The notes under the pieces were generated by a model. It did not search any database and had not been told where the DNA came from. It saw nothing but the letters and a program-made list of their open reading frames with translations. The translations under genes were made by a program, and so were the position numbers. DNA of 64,000 nt. It comes from Saccharomonospora marina XMU15. GTDB lineage: Bacteria; Actinomycetota; Actinomycetes; Mycobacteriales; Pseudonocardiaceae. Positions 1 through 7,823 of this stretch are shown here, one piece after another; within the stretch, counting starts at the first letter, position 1; each line of letters opens with the position of its first letter. Location: NCBI RefSeq assembly GCF_000244955.1, contig NZ_CM001439.1, forward strand, positions 1,144,628 to 1,208,627, written 5' to 3'.

Positions 1-198
1 CGCGACCGACGCCGCGCCGAGCCAGCCTTGCGCCGCGTCGGCGCTCCCACTCTTGTCCTTGACGTTGATCGGAATTCCATCGAGTTCGATCAAGCCGTTG
101 TCGTAGGCGACGAGGCGCAATTCGAGTACGAGTCCCTTGTCCTTCGGTGTTGGCTTCGCGTTCATCGACTCGCGAATGCGCTCCAGGCTCGCGCCCAT
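1..198 (-). CDS. Hypothetical protein, N-terminal part (runs off the window)
   Basis: An open minus-strand frame begins with ATG at 198 and stays open to base 1, giving 66 residues from MGASLERIRESMNAKPTPKD onward. The start is supported by an AGGAG Shine-Dalgarno about 8 nt upstream. The visible part is rich in short beta-like stretches (GLVLELRLVAYDNGLIELDG). No family is recognised and the C-terminus is outside the window. No function is offered. The existence of the gene is fairly likely from the start signal and codon pattern. Confidence 0.6.
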   Translation of the reverse strand, partial: MGASLERIRESMNAKPTPKDKGLVLELRLVAYDNGLIELDGIPINVKDKSGSADAAQGWLGAASVA

Positions 199-304
199 GA
201 TCCGGCTCCTTCGCCCCATGTTCGCGGTACCCGCCCAAACTACGGGCTCGGCCTCGCGGCTGTCGCTGGACCGCTGCGGCAACGGGCTGTTCAACGCGCC
301 GAGC

Positions 305-483
305 ATGGCCAACCGTGATCGAGCCGGCCTGCGGCTGCTGCTCAGCGGGCCCACCAGTTCGGCAGGCAGGACGATGCCCGACGGCGTCGTACCCCGGCCT
401 GGCGGGTGGAACTGGATCCACCTGGTCGTTGACGACCGCGCAGTCGAGGTGGACCGACTGCGCGCCGCGATCGCACGGCGCTC
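305..483 (+). pseudogene. Remnant of a VOC/glyoxalase-like protein
   Basis: In the plus-strand frame beginning at ATG 305 the translation reads through LLLSGPTSSAGRTMPDG and then PGGWNWIHLVVDD followed by AVEVDRLRAA. This resembles the central part of vicinal-oxygen-chelate (glyoxalase/bleomycin resistance) proteins, where a PGGWNR-I-L-VDD block precedes a helix ending LRAAG. The frame then runs into the antisense of the neighbouring TetR gene with no VOC C-terminal half, and no VOC N-terminus is visible. I read it as a truncated relic. The short length keeps certainty modest. Confidence 0.4.
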
Positions 484-492
484 CTGTCCGTG

Positions 493-1188
493 TCACAAGG
501 ACAGTTTGTGCAGCAGTTCCAGCAGGATGCCGTTCTCCCCCGGGGTCAGCTCTCGTGCCGAGCGCGCCGACAGAGCTGCCAAGAGCGTACGCGCGAGCTC
601 ACGCACGGCCGACTTGTCGCTCGGCGGTTCGTCCTGGCTGAACAAGGCTGCGAAGACGGCCTCGCGCATCCGCTCGGCCAGTTCTTTGGCCCCTGGCGCG
701 TCAGGGGAGGAGATGAGAGTGAGAGTCGTGCCCACGGCGGCGGTGCGGATCATCGTGGCCGCCTCCTCCGGGGGCAGCCGCAATCGCCCGGCCTCGGCCA
801 GTCTCTCCAGCAGCCCGAGCAGCATGCGGTGAGCCTCCCGCGCCGCTGGGCTCTCCTCGGTGTCGGGAATGCCGTACATCAGCCGGTAGAAGGCCGGATG
901 GTCGAGGCCGAACCCGATGTGGTTGTCCCAGGCGGCTCGCATGTCCTCGAGCGGGTCGGCGGCGGGCGTACGGCTGCGCTTGGCGCCGAGGTAACGCTCG
1001 AAGCCTTCCGCGGCGACCGCTTCGAGTAGTCCCCGCTTGTCCCCGAAGTGGTGGTAGACGGTCGGCGTGGTGACGCCGGCCGCCTGACACACGTCCCGGA
1101 TCGACATGGCCTCCGCGCCCACGCGCTCCAGCAGCAGCGCGGTGCTGTCGAGAATCAGTTGCCGGGTGTTGCGCTGACCGTCGGACAT
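493..1188 (-). CDS. TetR/AcrR family transcriptional regulator
   Basis: This is a 231-residue TetR-type repressor. The N-terminal DNA-binding domain has its helix-turn-helix at about residues 28-49 (SIRDVCQAAGVTTPTVYHHF), followed by KRGLLEAV. The C-terminal ligand domain resembles TetR proteins with a WHG-type fold. It is transcribed divergently from the molybdenum hydroxylase operon. The 109-bp gap between the genes holds two AT-rich inverted repeats, so it probably represses that operon and itself in response to an unknown ligand. The ATG at 1188 overlaps one of the inverted repeats. Confidence 0.85.
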   Translation of the reverse strand: MSDGQRNTRQLILDSTALLLERVGAEAMSIRDVCQAAGVTTPTVYHHFGDKRGLLEAVAAEGFERYLGAKRSRTPAADPLEDMRAAWDNHIGFGLDHPAFYRLMYGIPDTEESPAAREAHRMLLGLLERLAEAGRLRLPPEEAATMIRTAAVGTTLTLISSPDAPGAKELAERMREAVFAALFSQDEPPSDKSAVRELARTLLAALSARSARELTPGENGILLELLHKLSL

Positions 1189-1244
1189 ATATCAACGATA
1201 TAGGACGCGGCCTCCTTGACTTGAACACCGCTATATCTATAGCG
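1188..1244. promoter_or_regulatory. Two inverted repeats in the TetR / Mo-hydroxylase divergent promoter
   Basis: The sequence shows a perfect 7-bp-arm palindrome CGCTATA-TC-TATAGCG at 1229-1244 and a second inverted repeat TATATC-AAC-GATATA at 1188-1202. Both are strongly AT-rich for this genome and share the TATATC/GATATA core. A TTGACT (1217-1222) facing the oxidase operon could serve as a -35 element, with TATAGC inside the palindrome near the -10 position. I infer operator sites for the adjacent TetR protein. Confidence 0.55.
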
Positions 1245-1297
1245 TCGGTACAGGCGTTCCTTTAACGCTGTTACCTACAACTCGGTAGGAGACTCCT

Positions 1298-1918
1298 GTG
1301 TCACACGAGCCCACACCGGAGAAGTCGGGCCACACCCGCCGTACCGTGCTCAAGTCCACCGTTGTAGCCGCGGCCGGAACCGTCGCGGCGCCCCACCTCG
1401 CCGACGCGCAGGGCGTCGGACCGCCCGCCAAGGACATCGCCGCGGGCGACTCGGTGGAATTGAAATTGTCGATCAACGGCCGGCAGCACGGAGTCAGCGT
1501 GGAGCCCAGGGTGACGCTGCTCGACGCGCTCCGTGACCGGCTCGACCTCACCGGCACCAAGAAGGGCTGCGACCGTGGCGAATTTGGTGCGTGCACGGTG
1601 CTGGTCGACGGTGAGCGGATCAAGTCCTGCATGACACTGGCCGTCATGCGGCAGGAGGCCGAGATCACCACCGTGGAAGGGCTGGCGCGAGGCGAAGAGC
1701 TACACCCGATGCAGACGGCTTTCATCCGCCACGACGCGTTCCAGTGCGGTGCCTGCACCGCAGGCCAGATCATGTCCGCTGTCGCCTGCGTCAACGAGGG
1801 TCATGCCGGCTCCGACGCGGAGATTCGCGAATGGATGAGCGGCAACCTGTGCCGCTGCGCCGCATACCAGAACATCACGGCGGCCGTCGCCGACGCCGCG
1901 AAGGAGATGGACAGATGA
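1298..1918 (+). CDS. Mo-hydroxylase small subunit, 2Fe-2S binding, Tat-exported (PaoA/YagT-like)
   Basis: This is the 206-residue iron-sulfur subunit of a xanthine dehydrogenase-family enzyme of the periplasmic aldehyde oxidoreductase type. It carries a Tat signal (TRRTVLKS at 13-20, then an alanine-rich stretch to about 38) that would export the folded heterotrimer. The C-terminal [2Fe-2S] domain has C150-x2-C153 and C185-R-C187. The plant-type ferredoxin motif normally reads C-x4-C-x2-C. Here it is CDRGEFGACT, so the middle cysteine is Phe96 (codon TTT), while C91, C99 and C111 remain. It is the first gene of a three-gene operon and overlaps the FAD subunit by ATGA. Confidence 0.9.
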   Translation: MSHEPTPEKSGHTRRTVLKSTVVAAAGTVAAPHLADAQGVGPPAKDIAAGDSVELKLSINGRQHGVSVEPRVTLLDALRDRLDLTGTKKGCDRGEFGACTVLVDGERIKSCMTLAVMRQEAEITTVEGLARGEELHPMQTAFIRHDAFQCGACTAGQIMSAVACVNEGHAGSDAEIREWMSGNLCRCAAYQNITAAVADAAKEMDR

Positions 1919-2898
1919 AGGCATTCGGCTACACGGTCGCTACGAGCGCGGCCGAGGCGGTGCGGATCGCAGCCGGAACACCGAACTCGGCATTCATCGC
2001 CGGTGGTACGGACCTGCTGAACCTGATGAAGGACTCCGTGCAGGTCCACGATCGCTTGGTGGACGTCAACCGCCTCGACATCGACCGGGTCACCTTGGAC
2101 GGCGAGGCGCTCCGCATCGGAGGGCTTGCCAGGATGCGGCAGGTGGCCGAACACCCCGGCGTACGGCGAACCTACCCGGTGCTGTCGGAGGCGCTGCTCG
2201 CTTCGGCCTCTCCGCAGGTGCGCAACATGGCTTCCATCGGAGGAAACCTGTTGCAGCGCACCAGGTGCGGCTACTTCCGGGACACCGGTTCGGCGTGCAA
2301 CAAACGGGAACCCGGCACCGGGTGCCCTGCCATCGAAGGGCACAGCCGGGGACACGCGATCCTCGGCGGCAGTGAGGCGTGCATCGCCACACACCCTTCC
2401 GACCTGGCGGTAGCGCTGACCGCTCTGGACGCGACCGTGCACGTACTCGGCCCGGGCGGCGCCAGGACCGTCCCCATCGCCGACTTCTACCTTCTTCCCG
2501 GCGACACACCGCAGCGCGAGACCGCGGTGCGTCCGGGGGAACTCATCACGAGGGTGGACGTCCCGCGCACACCCGTCGCGAATCACTCGGGATACCTGAA
2601 ACTTCGCGACCGCGCCAGCTTCGAGTTCGCCGTCGTGTCGGTGGCGGCCGCTGTCAGGATGAGTGGCCGCGTCGTGCGGGACGTACGGCTGGCGTTCGGC
2701 GGGGTAGGCACCCGTGCGTGGCGGGACCCCCAGGCAGAGGCGGTACTGCGGGGCGGGCTGCTGACCAAGGCGGCCATGACCGAGGCGGGCCGCGTCCTGG
2801 TTCGGGACGCGCAGCCGAGGAAGGACAACGAGTTCAAGGTCGAGCTCGTCCAGCGCGCGCTGGTGAGCATCCTCAGTGAACTGGGAGGGATCCGATGA
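1915..2898 (+). CDS. Mo-hydroxylase FAD-binding medium subunit (PaoB/YagS-like)
   Basis: The 327-residue flavoprotein subunit passes electrons from the Fe-S clusters to FAD. FAD-contact motifs FIAGGTDLL (27-35) and SIGGNLLQ (107-114) are present. Residues 118-156 contain C118, C128, C137 and C156, matching the extra [4Fe-4S]-binding insertion known from E. coli PaoB. The start ATG at 1915 overlaps the stop of the small-subunit gene (ATGA), which favours it over upstream in-frame starts. It also overlaps the next gene by ATGA, so the operon is translationally coupled. The electron acceptor is not evident. Confidence 0.9.
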   Translation: MKAFGYTVATSAAEAVRIAAGTPNSAFIAGGTDLLNLMKDSVQVHDRLVDVNRLDIDRVTLDGEALRIGGLARMRQVAEHPGVRRTYPVLSEALLASASPQVRNMASIGGNLLQRTRCGYFRDTGSACNKREPGTGCPAIEGHSRGHAILGGSEACIATHPSDLAVALTALDATVHVLGPGGARTVPIADFYLLPGDTPQRETAVRPGELITRVDVPRTPVANHSGYLKLRDRASFEFAVVSVAAAVRMSGRVVRDVRLAFGGVGTRAWRDPQAEAVLRGGLLTKAAMTEAGRVLVRDAQPRKDNEFKVELVQRALVSILSELGGIR

Positions 2899-5063
2899 GC
2901 GAACTGGTCGGGCGAGGCGTCAAGCGGGTGGACGGCCGCGCGAAGGTGACCGGCGCCGCCCGTTACACGGCCGATAACCGGATACCTGGCATGTTGCACG
3001 GCTACCTCGTGCTGAGCACTGTGGCCCGAGGCGAGGTCACATCCATCGACACCAGGGCGGCACGGGCGCATCCCGGTGTCGTAGCGGTCTACACGCATCG
3101 GGATATGCCGCGACTGGCTCTACCCGGCGCCTTCCTCAAAGGCTTCATTCCCATGCAGGACACTCGAGTGCACCACAATGGACAGCCGGTCGCCTACGTC
3201 GTCGCGGAGACCTTGGAACAGGATCAGGAAGCCGCCACCCTGGTCCGCGTGCGTTACCGCACCGAGCGCCCCGACGTACGGCTCGCCGACCGGCTCGACG
3301 AGGCGTACGTTCCGCCGCCGTTTCAGGAAGAGCCGAACGAGGTGACCCGTGGTGACGCCGCCACGGCGCTGGAGCGAGCCGAGGTGCGCATCGAGCAGGA
3401 ATACACCAGCCCGGTGCACCATCACAATCCGATCGAACCACACGCCACGATCGCTGTCTGGGATGGCGACACGCTCACGCTTCACGAGAGTACGCAGGGC
3501 GTGACCCTCACCCAGGGCACCATGGCTGAGGCGTTCGACCTGCACCCGGACAATGTCCGGATCATCGCTCCGTACCTGGGCGGCGGATTCGGAACCAAGA
3601 TCGTTTGGGCGCACCAGATCCTCACCGCGGCGGCAGCCAGACTCGTCCGCCGTCCGGTCAAGCTCGTGCTGAGCCGTGCGCAGATGTACACCTCCGTGGG
3701 CCATCGCGCCGAGTTCCACCACCGCGTGCGGCTCGGCGCCACCCGGCAGGGCAAGCTGACCGCCCTCGTCGACACGACCACGGCCCAGCTGTCCCGGACC
3801 GATGAGGCGGTTTTCAATCCCAGCGCCTCAACGCTCTACCTGTACGCGTGCCCGAACGTCCACATGCAACAGCGTGGAGTGCGGCTTGACCTGCCGACGG
3901 CGGTCTGGATGCGGTCACCGGAGACGACCGCCCATTTCGGTCTCGAGACGGCCATGGACGAGTTGAGCTACGAGGTCGATGTCGATCCGGTCGAGTTGCG
4001 GGTGCGCAATCACAGTCACACCAACCCGCACACCGGTGAGCCCTACGGTGACAGCAAGCATCTGCTGGAGTGCTACCGGATGGCTGCGAGGGCCTTCGGC
4101 TGGGCACGGCGCCGTCCCCGTCCGGGATCCTGGCGGGACCGCGACGAGTACATCGGTTGGGGCATGGCCACCGAGACCCACACCTTCGAGGCGATGCCAT
4201 CCACCGCACGCATTACCCTCGAACAGGACGGGCATGCGACGCTCCGGATCGGCACCCAGGACATCGGAACCGGCACCTACACGGTGATCAGCCAGGCTGC
4301 CGCGGACGGACTCGGCATGCCGATCGAGCACATCACCCCGCTCATCGGCGACACCGCATTGCCCGCCGCGGGCCTTTCGGCGGTGTCGGCCACGGTGCCC
4401 AGTGTGATCGGCCCGGTGTTCCGGGCGGCACAGAACGCACGCAACGCCGTGATCGAAATCGCGGTGGCCGACCCGCGCTCCCCGCTGCACGGTGTACCCG
4501 CAGAGGAGGTCGAGACCGAGCGCGGGTTGCTGTTCGCTCGCCACGACCGCCGCCGCCGGGAACGCTACCGCGACGTGCTTGGCCGTCACGGCCGTGCCGT
4601 CGACGCGACCGGCAGCCTGCTCAACGCCTCCGGCCGGTCGTTCGGTGCGGTGTTCGTGGAGGTCCGGGTGCATCGCAGGCTCGGCACCGTGCGGGTGAGC
4701 AGGGTGGTCGGAGCCTACGACATGGGGCGAGTCCTCAATCACCGGACCGCGCGGGGGCAGGTGATCGGTGGGGTGAACTGGGGCATCGGTTTCGCGCTGA
4801 TGGAGCACACGAGGATGGACCCGACGACCGCGCGGGTCGTGAACCCGAACCTGTCCACCTACCTCGTTCCTGTGTGCGCGGACGCGCCCCCGGTGGAGGC
4901 GTTGTTCGTGGATCGGCCGGATCCCAACAGCACGGCGCTCGGAGCTCGGGGCTTCGGCGAGACGCCGATGACCGGAGTGCCCGCGGCCATCGGCAACGCG
5001 ATCTTTCACGCCACCGGCCGTCGCCTCCGAGACGTCCCTTTCACCATGGACAAGCTCTTGTGA
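2895..5063 (+). CDS. Mo-hydroxylase molybdopterin-binding large subunit (PaoC/YagR-like)
   Basis: The 722-residue catalytic subunit binds the molybdenum cofactor and hydroxylates its substrate, an aldehyde or N-heterocycle by family analogy. The N-terminal hammerhead domain starts GVKRVDGRAKVTGAARYTAD. PYLGGGFGTK is a cofactor-binding loop, and the C-terminal GARGFGE places the catalytic base at Glu689, as in PaoC. The length matches PaoC (about 730). It has no signal of its own and would be co-exported with the Tat-bearing small subunit. No XdhC/PaoD-type cofactor-insertion gene follows, because the next sequence is a decayed SDR gene. Confidence 0.9.
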   Translation: MSELVGRGVKRVDGRAKVTGAARYTADNRIPGMLHGYLVLSTVARGEVTSIDTRAARAHPGVVAVYTHRDMPRLALPGAFLKGFIPMQDTRVHHNGQPVAYVVAETLEQDQEAATLVRVRYRTERPDVRLADRLDEAYVPPPFQEEPNEVTRGDAATALERAEVRIEQEYTSPVHHHNPIEPHATIAVWDGDTLTLHESTQGVTLTQGTMAEAFDLHPDNVRIIAPYLGGGFGTKIVWAHQILTAAAARLVRRPVKLVLSRAQMYTSVGHRAEFHHRVRLGATRQGKLTALVDTTTAQLSRTDEAVFNPSASTLYLYACPNVHMQQRGVRLDLPTAVWMRSPETTAHFGLETAMDELSYEVDVDPVELRVRNHSHTNPHTGEPYGDSKHLLECYRMAARAFGWARRRPRPGSWRDRDEYIGWGMATETHTFEAMPSTARITLEQDGHATLRIGTQDIGTGTYTVISQAAADGLGMPIEHITPLIGDTALPAAGLSAVSATVPSVIGPVFRAAQNARNAVIEIAVADPRSPLHGVPAEEVETERGLLFARHDRRRRERYRDVLGRHGRAVDATGSLLNASGRSFGAVFVEVRVHRRLGTVRVSRVVGAYDMGRVLNHRTARGQVIGGVNWGIGFALMEHTRMDPTTARVVNPNLSTYLVPVCADAPPVEALFVDRPDPNSTALGARGFGETPMTGVPAAIGNAIFHATGRRLRDVPFTMDKLL

Positions 5064-5229
5064 GCGCACGGGAAAGCATGCGCGCCGGATGGGCCGATCC
5101 CCACACGGGCGTCGTGAACGAGAATCGATCGGCATGCCGAACCCCACGCGCAATGAGGTATGCGGCCGAGCACGGCAGCCGAACCGGGAGAGACCACGCT
5201 CGTGGCTTCGGACTCGGTCCCTGTGGGAG

Positions 5230-5700
5230 CACCGGCGCCTCGCCGGCACCACGCGCGGGGCCCAGGTTGGTCGTGACGATGATCCCCGGGTGGACGACGT
5301 AGCCCTGGATTCCGTGCCGGACCAACCGACGATCCAGCTCGACCGTGGACAGCACGTTGGCGGCCTTCGACCGGCCGTAGGCGAGGTGCCAGTCGTACGC
5401 GGTGCGCTCGAAGTTCGGGTCCTGCAGCGGATGTCGCAGAGCCGGTGCGCGCCCGACGTCATGGTGACGACCTGGGCGCCGCCTGCAGCGCGCAAAGCAG
5501 GCAGCAGGCCGGTGGCGAGCTGGAAATGGCCGAGGTGGTTGATGGCGAACCGGGACTCGTATCCGCGGGCGTCCCGCACCAGCGGGCCGCCCATGATCTC
5601 CGCGTTGTTGATCAGGACGTGCAGCGCACGGTCGGTTTCGAGGTAGCGGGCGACGAAGGTGTGCCCTCTGGCCGACTCGGTTCTCCTCCGAGGGGCTTCA
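5230..5700 (-). pseudogene. Decayed short-chain dehydrogenase/reductase
   Basis: On the minus strand one frame encodes VLINNAEIMGGPLVRDARGY and then SRFAINHLGHFQLATGLLPA, up to TSGAHRL. The match then continues in another frame with QDPNFERTAYDWHLAYGRSK, AANVLSTVELDRRLVRHGIQ and GYVVHPG. The catalytic Y-x3-K pair (YGRSK) is still readable, but a frameshift lies near 5425-5435. The N-terminal TGxxxGIG nucleotide-binding part is missing, and the usual NNAG motif reads NNAE. A convergent, inactivated SDR remnant is the best reading. The flanking 5064-5229 and 5701-5846 show nothing I can assign. Confidence 0.75.
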
Positions 5701-5846
5701 GTCGCCGCCTTGCGACGGCACCCCGGTACACCTCGCCATCGACGGGCAGAGCAGTCCCACCACACCGCCGCCAGGCTTCGGTGAGGCGCGAGGTATGCGG
5801 CCATGCGCGCACGGTCGGCTGCTTCGCGATGACTTGGCGACGCAAG

Positions 5847-6254
5847 CTACAGCGGGTCCCGAACGTCGACCAGTTCCGCGAGCTGGGCCCTGTAGTTCGG
5901 GCAGGTCGTGATGTCCTCGTGCGAGCAGTTCAGCCCGGATTCGAGGAGGTCCAGTGCTGAGCGCAGCGCCGCCATCCTGGCCTGCAGTGCGCGGTGGTTG
6001 CGGCGCAGCACGTCCTTGCGGGCGGTGGTGTGGATCGAGGTGAGGAATTCCCGGATCTCCGGCAGCGGCAGGCCTGCCTGCTTCATGAGCACGATCGAGG
6101 CCACCCGCACCAGGTCGTCGCGGGTGTAGCGGCGGCGGTCGCCCGCGACGCGGGTGGGGCAGAGCAGGCCCATCGACTCCCAGTGCCGCAGTGCGTGCGT
6201 TGGCAGGCCGAAGTGGTCGGCCACCTGGCCGATCGTCATCGGGCTTGACTTCAT
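5847..6254 (-). CDS. MerR family transcriptional regulator
   Basis: This is a 135-residue MerR-type regulator. The N-terminal winged helix reads MTIGQVADHFGLPTHALRHW and is followed by GLLCPTRVAGDRRRYTRDDL. A coiled-coil dimerisation helix covers about 75-110, and a short C-terminus with cysteines (NCSHEDITTCPNY) could bind a metal or ligand. ATG 6254 (MKSSP) and ATG 6239 (MTIGQ) are both possible. The first lies inside the palindromic operator shared with the divergent methyltransferase gene, so initiation at 6239 or a leaderless message from 6254 is likely. Confidence 0.85.
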   Translation of the reverse strand: MKSSPMTIGQVADHFGLPTHALRHWESMGLLCPTRVAGDRRRYTRDDLVRVASIVLMKQAGLPLPEIREFLTSIHTTARKDVLRRNHRALQARMAALRSALDLLESGLNCSHEDITTCPNYRAQLAELVDVRDPL

Positions 6255-6275
6255 GTCGACATTAAGTCCGATCAT
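6245..6275 (+). promoter_or_regulatory. MerR-type dyad between TTGACT and GATCAT
   Basis: A near-perfect dyad spans 6247-6268: GACTT-c-ATGTC followed by GACAT-t-AAGTC, with only one mismatched position per arm. It sits between TTGACT (6245-6250) and GATCAT (6270-6275), a 19-bp spacer. That overlong spacing is the hallmark of promoters activated by MerR-type DNA distortion. Transcription would begin near 6282-6283, at or beside the methyltransferase ATG 6283, which suggests a leaderless message. The promoter geometry is seen directly; regulation by the adjacent MerR gene is inferred. Confidence 0.65.
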
Positions 6276-6282
6276 GGCGGGC

Positions 6283-6978
6283 ATGTCCAATCTGCTCGCT
6301 GTCCTGGATGCCGTCGAAACCCAACCTGCCGCCGTTGAGCTGCGCGCCCGTTCGTACGAGTTGCTCGGTGACCTCACCGGCGCGACCGTGGTGGACGTCG
6401 GCTGCGGCGGTGGCCGCGCGGTCGCCGAACTGGCCGAGCGCGGAGCCCGCGCGGTCGGCGTCGACCTCGACCCCGAGATGATCGCCGTGGCCCGAAAGCG
6501 TTGGCAGGACTGCGAGTTCCACGTCGGCGACGCCTGCGAGTTGCCGCTGCGGACGGGGTCGGTCGCCTGCTACCGCGCGGACAAGGTGTTGCACACGCTC
6601 GACGACCCGGCGCTGGCTGTGGCACAGGCCCGCCGCGTGGTCGCTCCGGGTGGGCGGGTCGTGCTGCTCGGCCAGGACTGGGACGCGCTCGTCATCGACT
6701 CGGACGAGCCGGAGACCACCCGCCGGCTCGTCCATGCGAAGGCGGACGCGCTCCCGTCGCCGCGGGTCGCACGGCGATACCGCAACCTGCTGCTCGACGC
6801 CGGGTTCACCGCCCCGGTCGTCGAAGTGCATACCAGTGTGTTCACCGACGACACCGCGCTCGCCGTGCTGCACCGGATCACCGACGAGCAGAGTTGGCTC
6901 GCCGAGCAGGCCGAGCGCGCCCGCACGAACCGGATCTTCGTCGCGGTGCCGATGTTCCTCGTCGCCGCGCAGGGATAG
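6283..6978 (+). CDS. Class I SAM-dependent methyltransferase
   Basis: This is a 231-residue methyltransferase with Rossmann motif I VVDVGCGGGRAVAEL and the acidic ribose-binding loop GVDLDPEMIAVA. The DACELPLRTGSVACYRADKV stretch corresponds to motifs II/III. A substrate is not evident. ATG 6274 is an alternative start giving three extra residues, but 6283 coincides with the predicted transcription start of the MerR-type promoter. It is divergent from the MerR gene and very likely its target. A hairpin follows the stop codon. Confidence 0.85.
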   Translation: MSNLLAVLDAVETQPAAVELRARSYELLGDLTGATVVDVGCGGGRAVAELAERGARAVGVDLDPEMIAVARKRWQDCEFHVGDACELPLRTGSVACYRADKVLHTLDDPALAVAQARRVVAPGGRVVLLGQDWDALVIDSDEPETTRRLVHAKADALPSPRVARRYRNLLLDAGFTAPVVEVHTSVFTDDTALAVLHRITDEQSWLAEQAERARTNRIFVAVPMFLVAAQG

Positions 6979-6980
6979 CC

Positions 6981-7029
6981 TCACGCTCGGGTCCGGGTGC
7001 GTTACGAGCGATCAGGACCCGGAGCGTGA
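6981..7029 (+). terminator. Stem-loop downstream of the methyltransferase gene
   Basis: TCACGCTCGGGTCC (6981-6994) pairs with GGACCCGGAGCGTGA (7015-7029) with a single bulged G, around a 20-nt loop. It begins two bases after the TAG stop. There is no T-tract, as is common in high-GC actinobacteria. A transcription terminator is the likely role. Confidence 0.55.
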
Positions 7030-7153
7030 GCTGTTTCCGCCAGTGACCAGCCGGGTTCGAGAACCCCGCCGACTCGACGAACCTGCCCGGCCGCCGGGTG
7101 CCGCGGTGGGCGAAGGCGGGCGGGCACGGGCCGGGGTTCGTAGCGTCGACAAC

Positions 7154-7795
7154 ATGGAGTTTCGCCACGCCTCGACCGCCGAGTCGCTGGACGGCATCGC
7201 CGGGTGGGCCGTGAGCCTGATGGAGTCGCTCGCGGGCCCTGGGGCCGCTGTCGCGGTCGGCCTGGACAACGTCTTCCCGCCCGTTCCCAGTGAACTGGTG
7301 CTGCCGCTGGCGGGTTTCACCGCAGCAAGGGGCACGTTCACGCTCGTGGAGGCCTTGGTATGGACAACGCTCGGCTCGGTGGTCGGTGCGGTGATCGTCT
7401 ACTACCTGGGGATGCTGCTCGGCCGCGACCGCGTGCGGTCGCGGCTGGTGCGTGTGCCGTTGGTCAAGGCCGACGACTTGGACCGCGCGGAGCGCTGGTT
7501 CGCCAAGCACGGTACGAAGGCGGTGTTCGCCGGCCGCATGGTTCCACTCGTCCGCAGTTTCATCTCGCTGCCCGCGGGTATCGTGGCCATGCCGATGTGG
7601 AAGTTCCTCACCTTCACCGCGCTCGGCAGTCTCATCTGGAACACCGCTCTGGTGGTCAGCGGCTACCTGCTCGGTGCGAACTGGCACGTCGTCGAGCAGT
7701 ACGCCGCGATCCTGGAGAAGCTGGTCATCCTCGCTGCTGTCGCCGCCATCGCCTGGTTCGTGGCGAAGCGGTTGCGCGACCGGCCGTCGGCGTGA
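7154..7795 (+). CDS. DedA family membrane protein
   Basis: This is a 213-residue integral membrane protein of the DedA/SNARE-associated family, whose members act in membrane lipid homeostasis as likely lipid scramblases or flippases. It shows the re-entrant region VFPPVPSELVLPLAGF near the N-terminus and the conserved FAGRMVPLVRSFISLPAG motif with its essential arginines. At least three further hydrophobic helices precede a basic C-terminus (AKRLRDRPSA). ATG 7154 was chosen because the family starts shortly before the first helix. An internal ATG at 7220 is an alternative. Confidence 0.85.
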   Translation: MEFRHASTAESLDGIAGWAVSLMESLAGPGAAVAVGLDNVFPPVPSELVLPLAGFTAARGTFTLVEALVWTTLGSVVGAVIVYYLGMLLGRDRVRSRLVRVPLVKADDLDRAERWFAKHGTKAVFAGRMVPLVRSFISLPAGIVAMPMWKFLTFTALGSLIWNTALVVSGYLLGANWHVVEQYAAILEKLVILAAVAAIAWFVAKRLRDRPSA

Positions 7796-7823
7796 GCCGG
7801 TCTCCCGCCGCGTTGAGCGCAGG

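Noticed and set aside
3915-5804. 629-aa minus-strand frame across paoC and the SDR remnant
   Set aside because: Only the 5430-5700 part resembles a protein (SDR). The rest is antisense shadow of the large oxidase subunit with biased composition.
7052-7070. GGGTTCGAGAACCC resembling a tRNA T-arm
   Set aside because: It is a simple perfect hairpin with a 4-nt loop. No acceptor, D or anticodon arms are present around it.
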